Of a DNA stretch of 64,000 nucleotides, positions 63,644 to 64,000 are shown piece after piece. The notes beneath the pieces are model-generated. The model saw only the letters and a program-made list of their open reading frames with translations. It searched no databases and was not told the DNA's origin. The position numbers and the translations under genes are program-made. Origin of the DNA: an uncultured Pseudokineococcus sp. (lineage in GTDB: Bacteria; Actinomycetota; Actinomycetes; Actinomycetales; Quadrisphaeraceae). Location: contig NZ_CANMAA010000007.1 in the NCBI RefSeq assembly GCF_947495735.1, forward strand, positions 62,001 to 126,000, read 5' to 3'. Each line of letters begins with the position of its first letter. The stretch's first letter is position 1.

Positions 63644-64000
63644 AGTCCTGCTCGAGCGCCTCGGCGGCCTGCTCCGGCGTCAGCTCACCGGCCAGGAGCC
63701 CCTGCAGCGTCTGGCCGAGGGTGTCGCCCATGGTCGGCGTCGCGTAGTCGAGGTAGGGCAGCAGTGCGCCCTCGGAGCTGACGTCGTCGAAGGCCGTGTA
63801 GACGTCGGACAGCAGCCCGCTCTCGGGGGCGTAGGAGGCGGTGTCGACGACGGGCAGGTTGCCGGTGTCCGCGAGCACCTGCATCGCGTCGTCGCTGGTG
63901 AGGAAGTCGAGGTAGGCGGCCGCGACGTCGGGCTCCTCGGCGGCGCTGGTGATGGAGAAGGGGATGCCCGTGCCGCCGGTCGTGGCCAGCTGCCCGCCGT
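63615..64000 (-). CDS. sugar ABC transporter substrate-binding protein, C-terminal part
   Basis: The last 128 codons of a family-1 solute-binding protein; the N-terminus lies beyond the window. Visible features are GGTGIPFSITSAAEEPDVAA, then YLDFLTSDDAMQVLADTGNL and the terminal ELTPEQAAEALEQDYADFTS, typical of extracellular sugar binders. It precedes two permeases of the same importer. The sugar cannot be deduced. The gene is truncated only by the window edge. Confidence 0.88.
   Translation of the reverse strand, partial: GGQLATTGGTGIPFSITSAAEEPDVAAAYLDFLTSDDAMQVLADTGNLPVVDTASYAPESGLLSDVYTAFDDVSSEGALLPYLDYATPTMGDTLGQTLQGLLAGELTPEQAAEALEQDYADFTSSGG

Overview
The window looks like a chromosome segment of a very GC-rich Actinomycetota member, roughly 75% G+C by eye. 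Pointers are mycothiol biosynthesis (mshD), a GlnR-type orphan response regulator, a mycothiol-type DsbA-fold protein, frequent GTG starts, GTGA/ATGA gene overlaps and many apparently leaderless promoters. The gene set and small-protein families resemble the Kineosporiales/Quadrisphaera side of the class, but the genus cannot be fixed from this sequence. About 50 protein genes can be supported. I see no rRNA, tRNA, insertion sequence, prophage or CRISPR array.

Layout. 0-16 kb is a nitrogen/phosphate block: a low-molecular-weight phosphatase and a membrane protein (-), glnR, a marR/MFS efflux pair, mshD, polyphosphate kinase, a MutT1-type Nudix/phosphatase, the pstSCAB phosphate importer behind a clear PHO box, and a divergent PiT/DUF47 pair. 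16-28 kb holds a PHP-domain protein, an alpha-galactosidase operon (GH36, two permeases, binding protein) with a divergent ROK regulator, a DsbA-fold protein, an MscS channel and a glycosyltransferase. 28-34 kb has a frameshifted SpoIIE/PP2C phosphatase, nhaA, a type-B carboxylesterase and a DUF3817 protein.

33.8-40.6 kb is a formate module on the minus strand: an FNT channel, an NrfD-type membrane anchor, an iron-sulfur subunit and a selenocysteine-containing formate dehydrogenase. Its in-frame UGA is followed by a hairpin with a GGUCU loop at the spacing of E. coli fdhF. 40.7-48 kb carries a DEAD-box helicase with a TTG start, an acyl-CoA ligase, DUF1622 and small membrane proteins, a dienelactone hydrolase and a 5'-3' exonuclease ending in a clamp-binding-like QLDLF.

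48-56 kb is a hexuronate/aldonate locus: manD-kdgK-uxuB-eda in one overlapping operon, a GntR regulator, and an MHS transporter with a zinc dehydrogenase. CTTGTATG-type palindromes lie in both promoter regions. 56-64 kb has a wHTH/ABC exporter operon, a gamma-glutamyltransferase, two small proteins and a second sugar ABC importer cut by the window end.

Non-coding structure of note: a 41-bp repeat family at 14.2 kb and again at 42.9-43.0 kb, a recurrent -10 hexamer 5-8 nt before start codons at about eleven genes, and GC-rich hairpins at most convergent gene ends.
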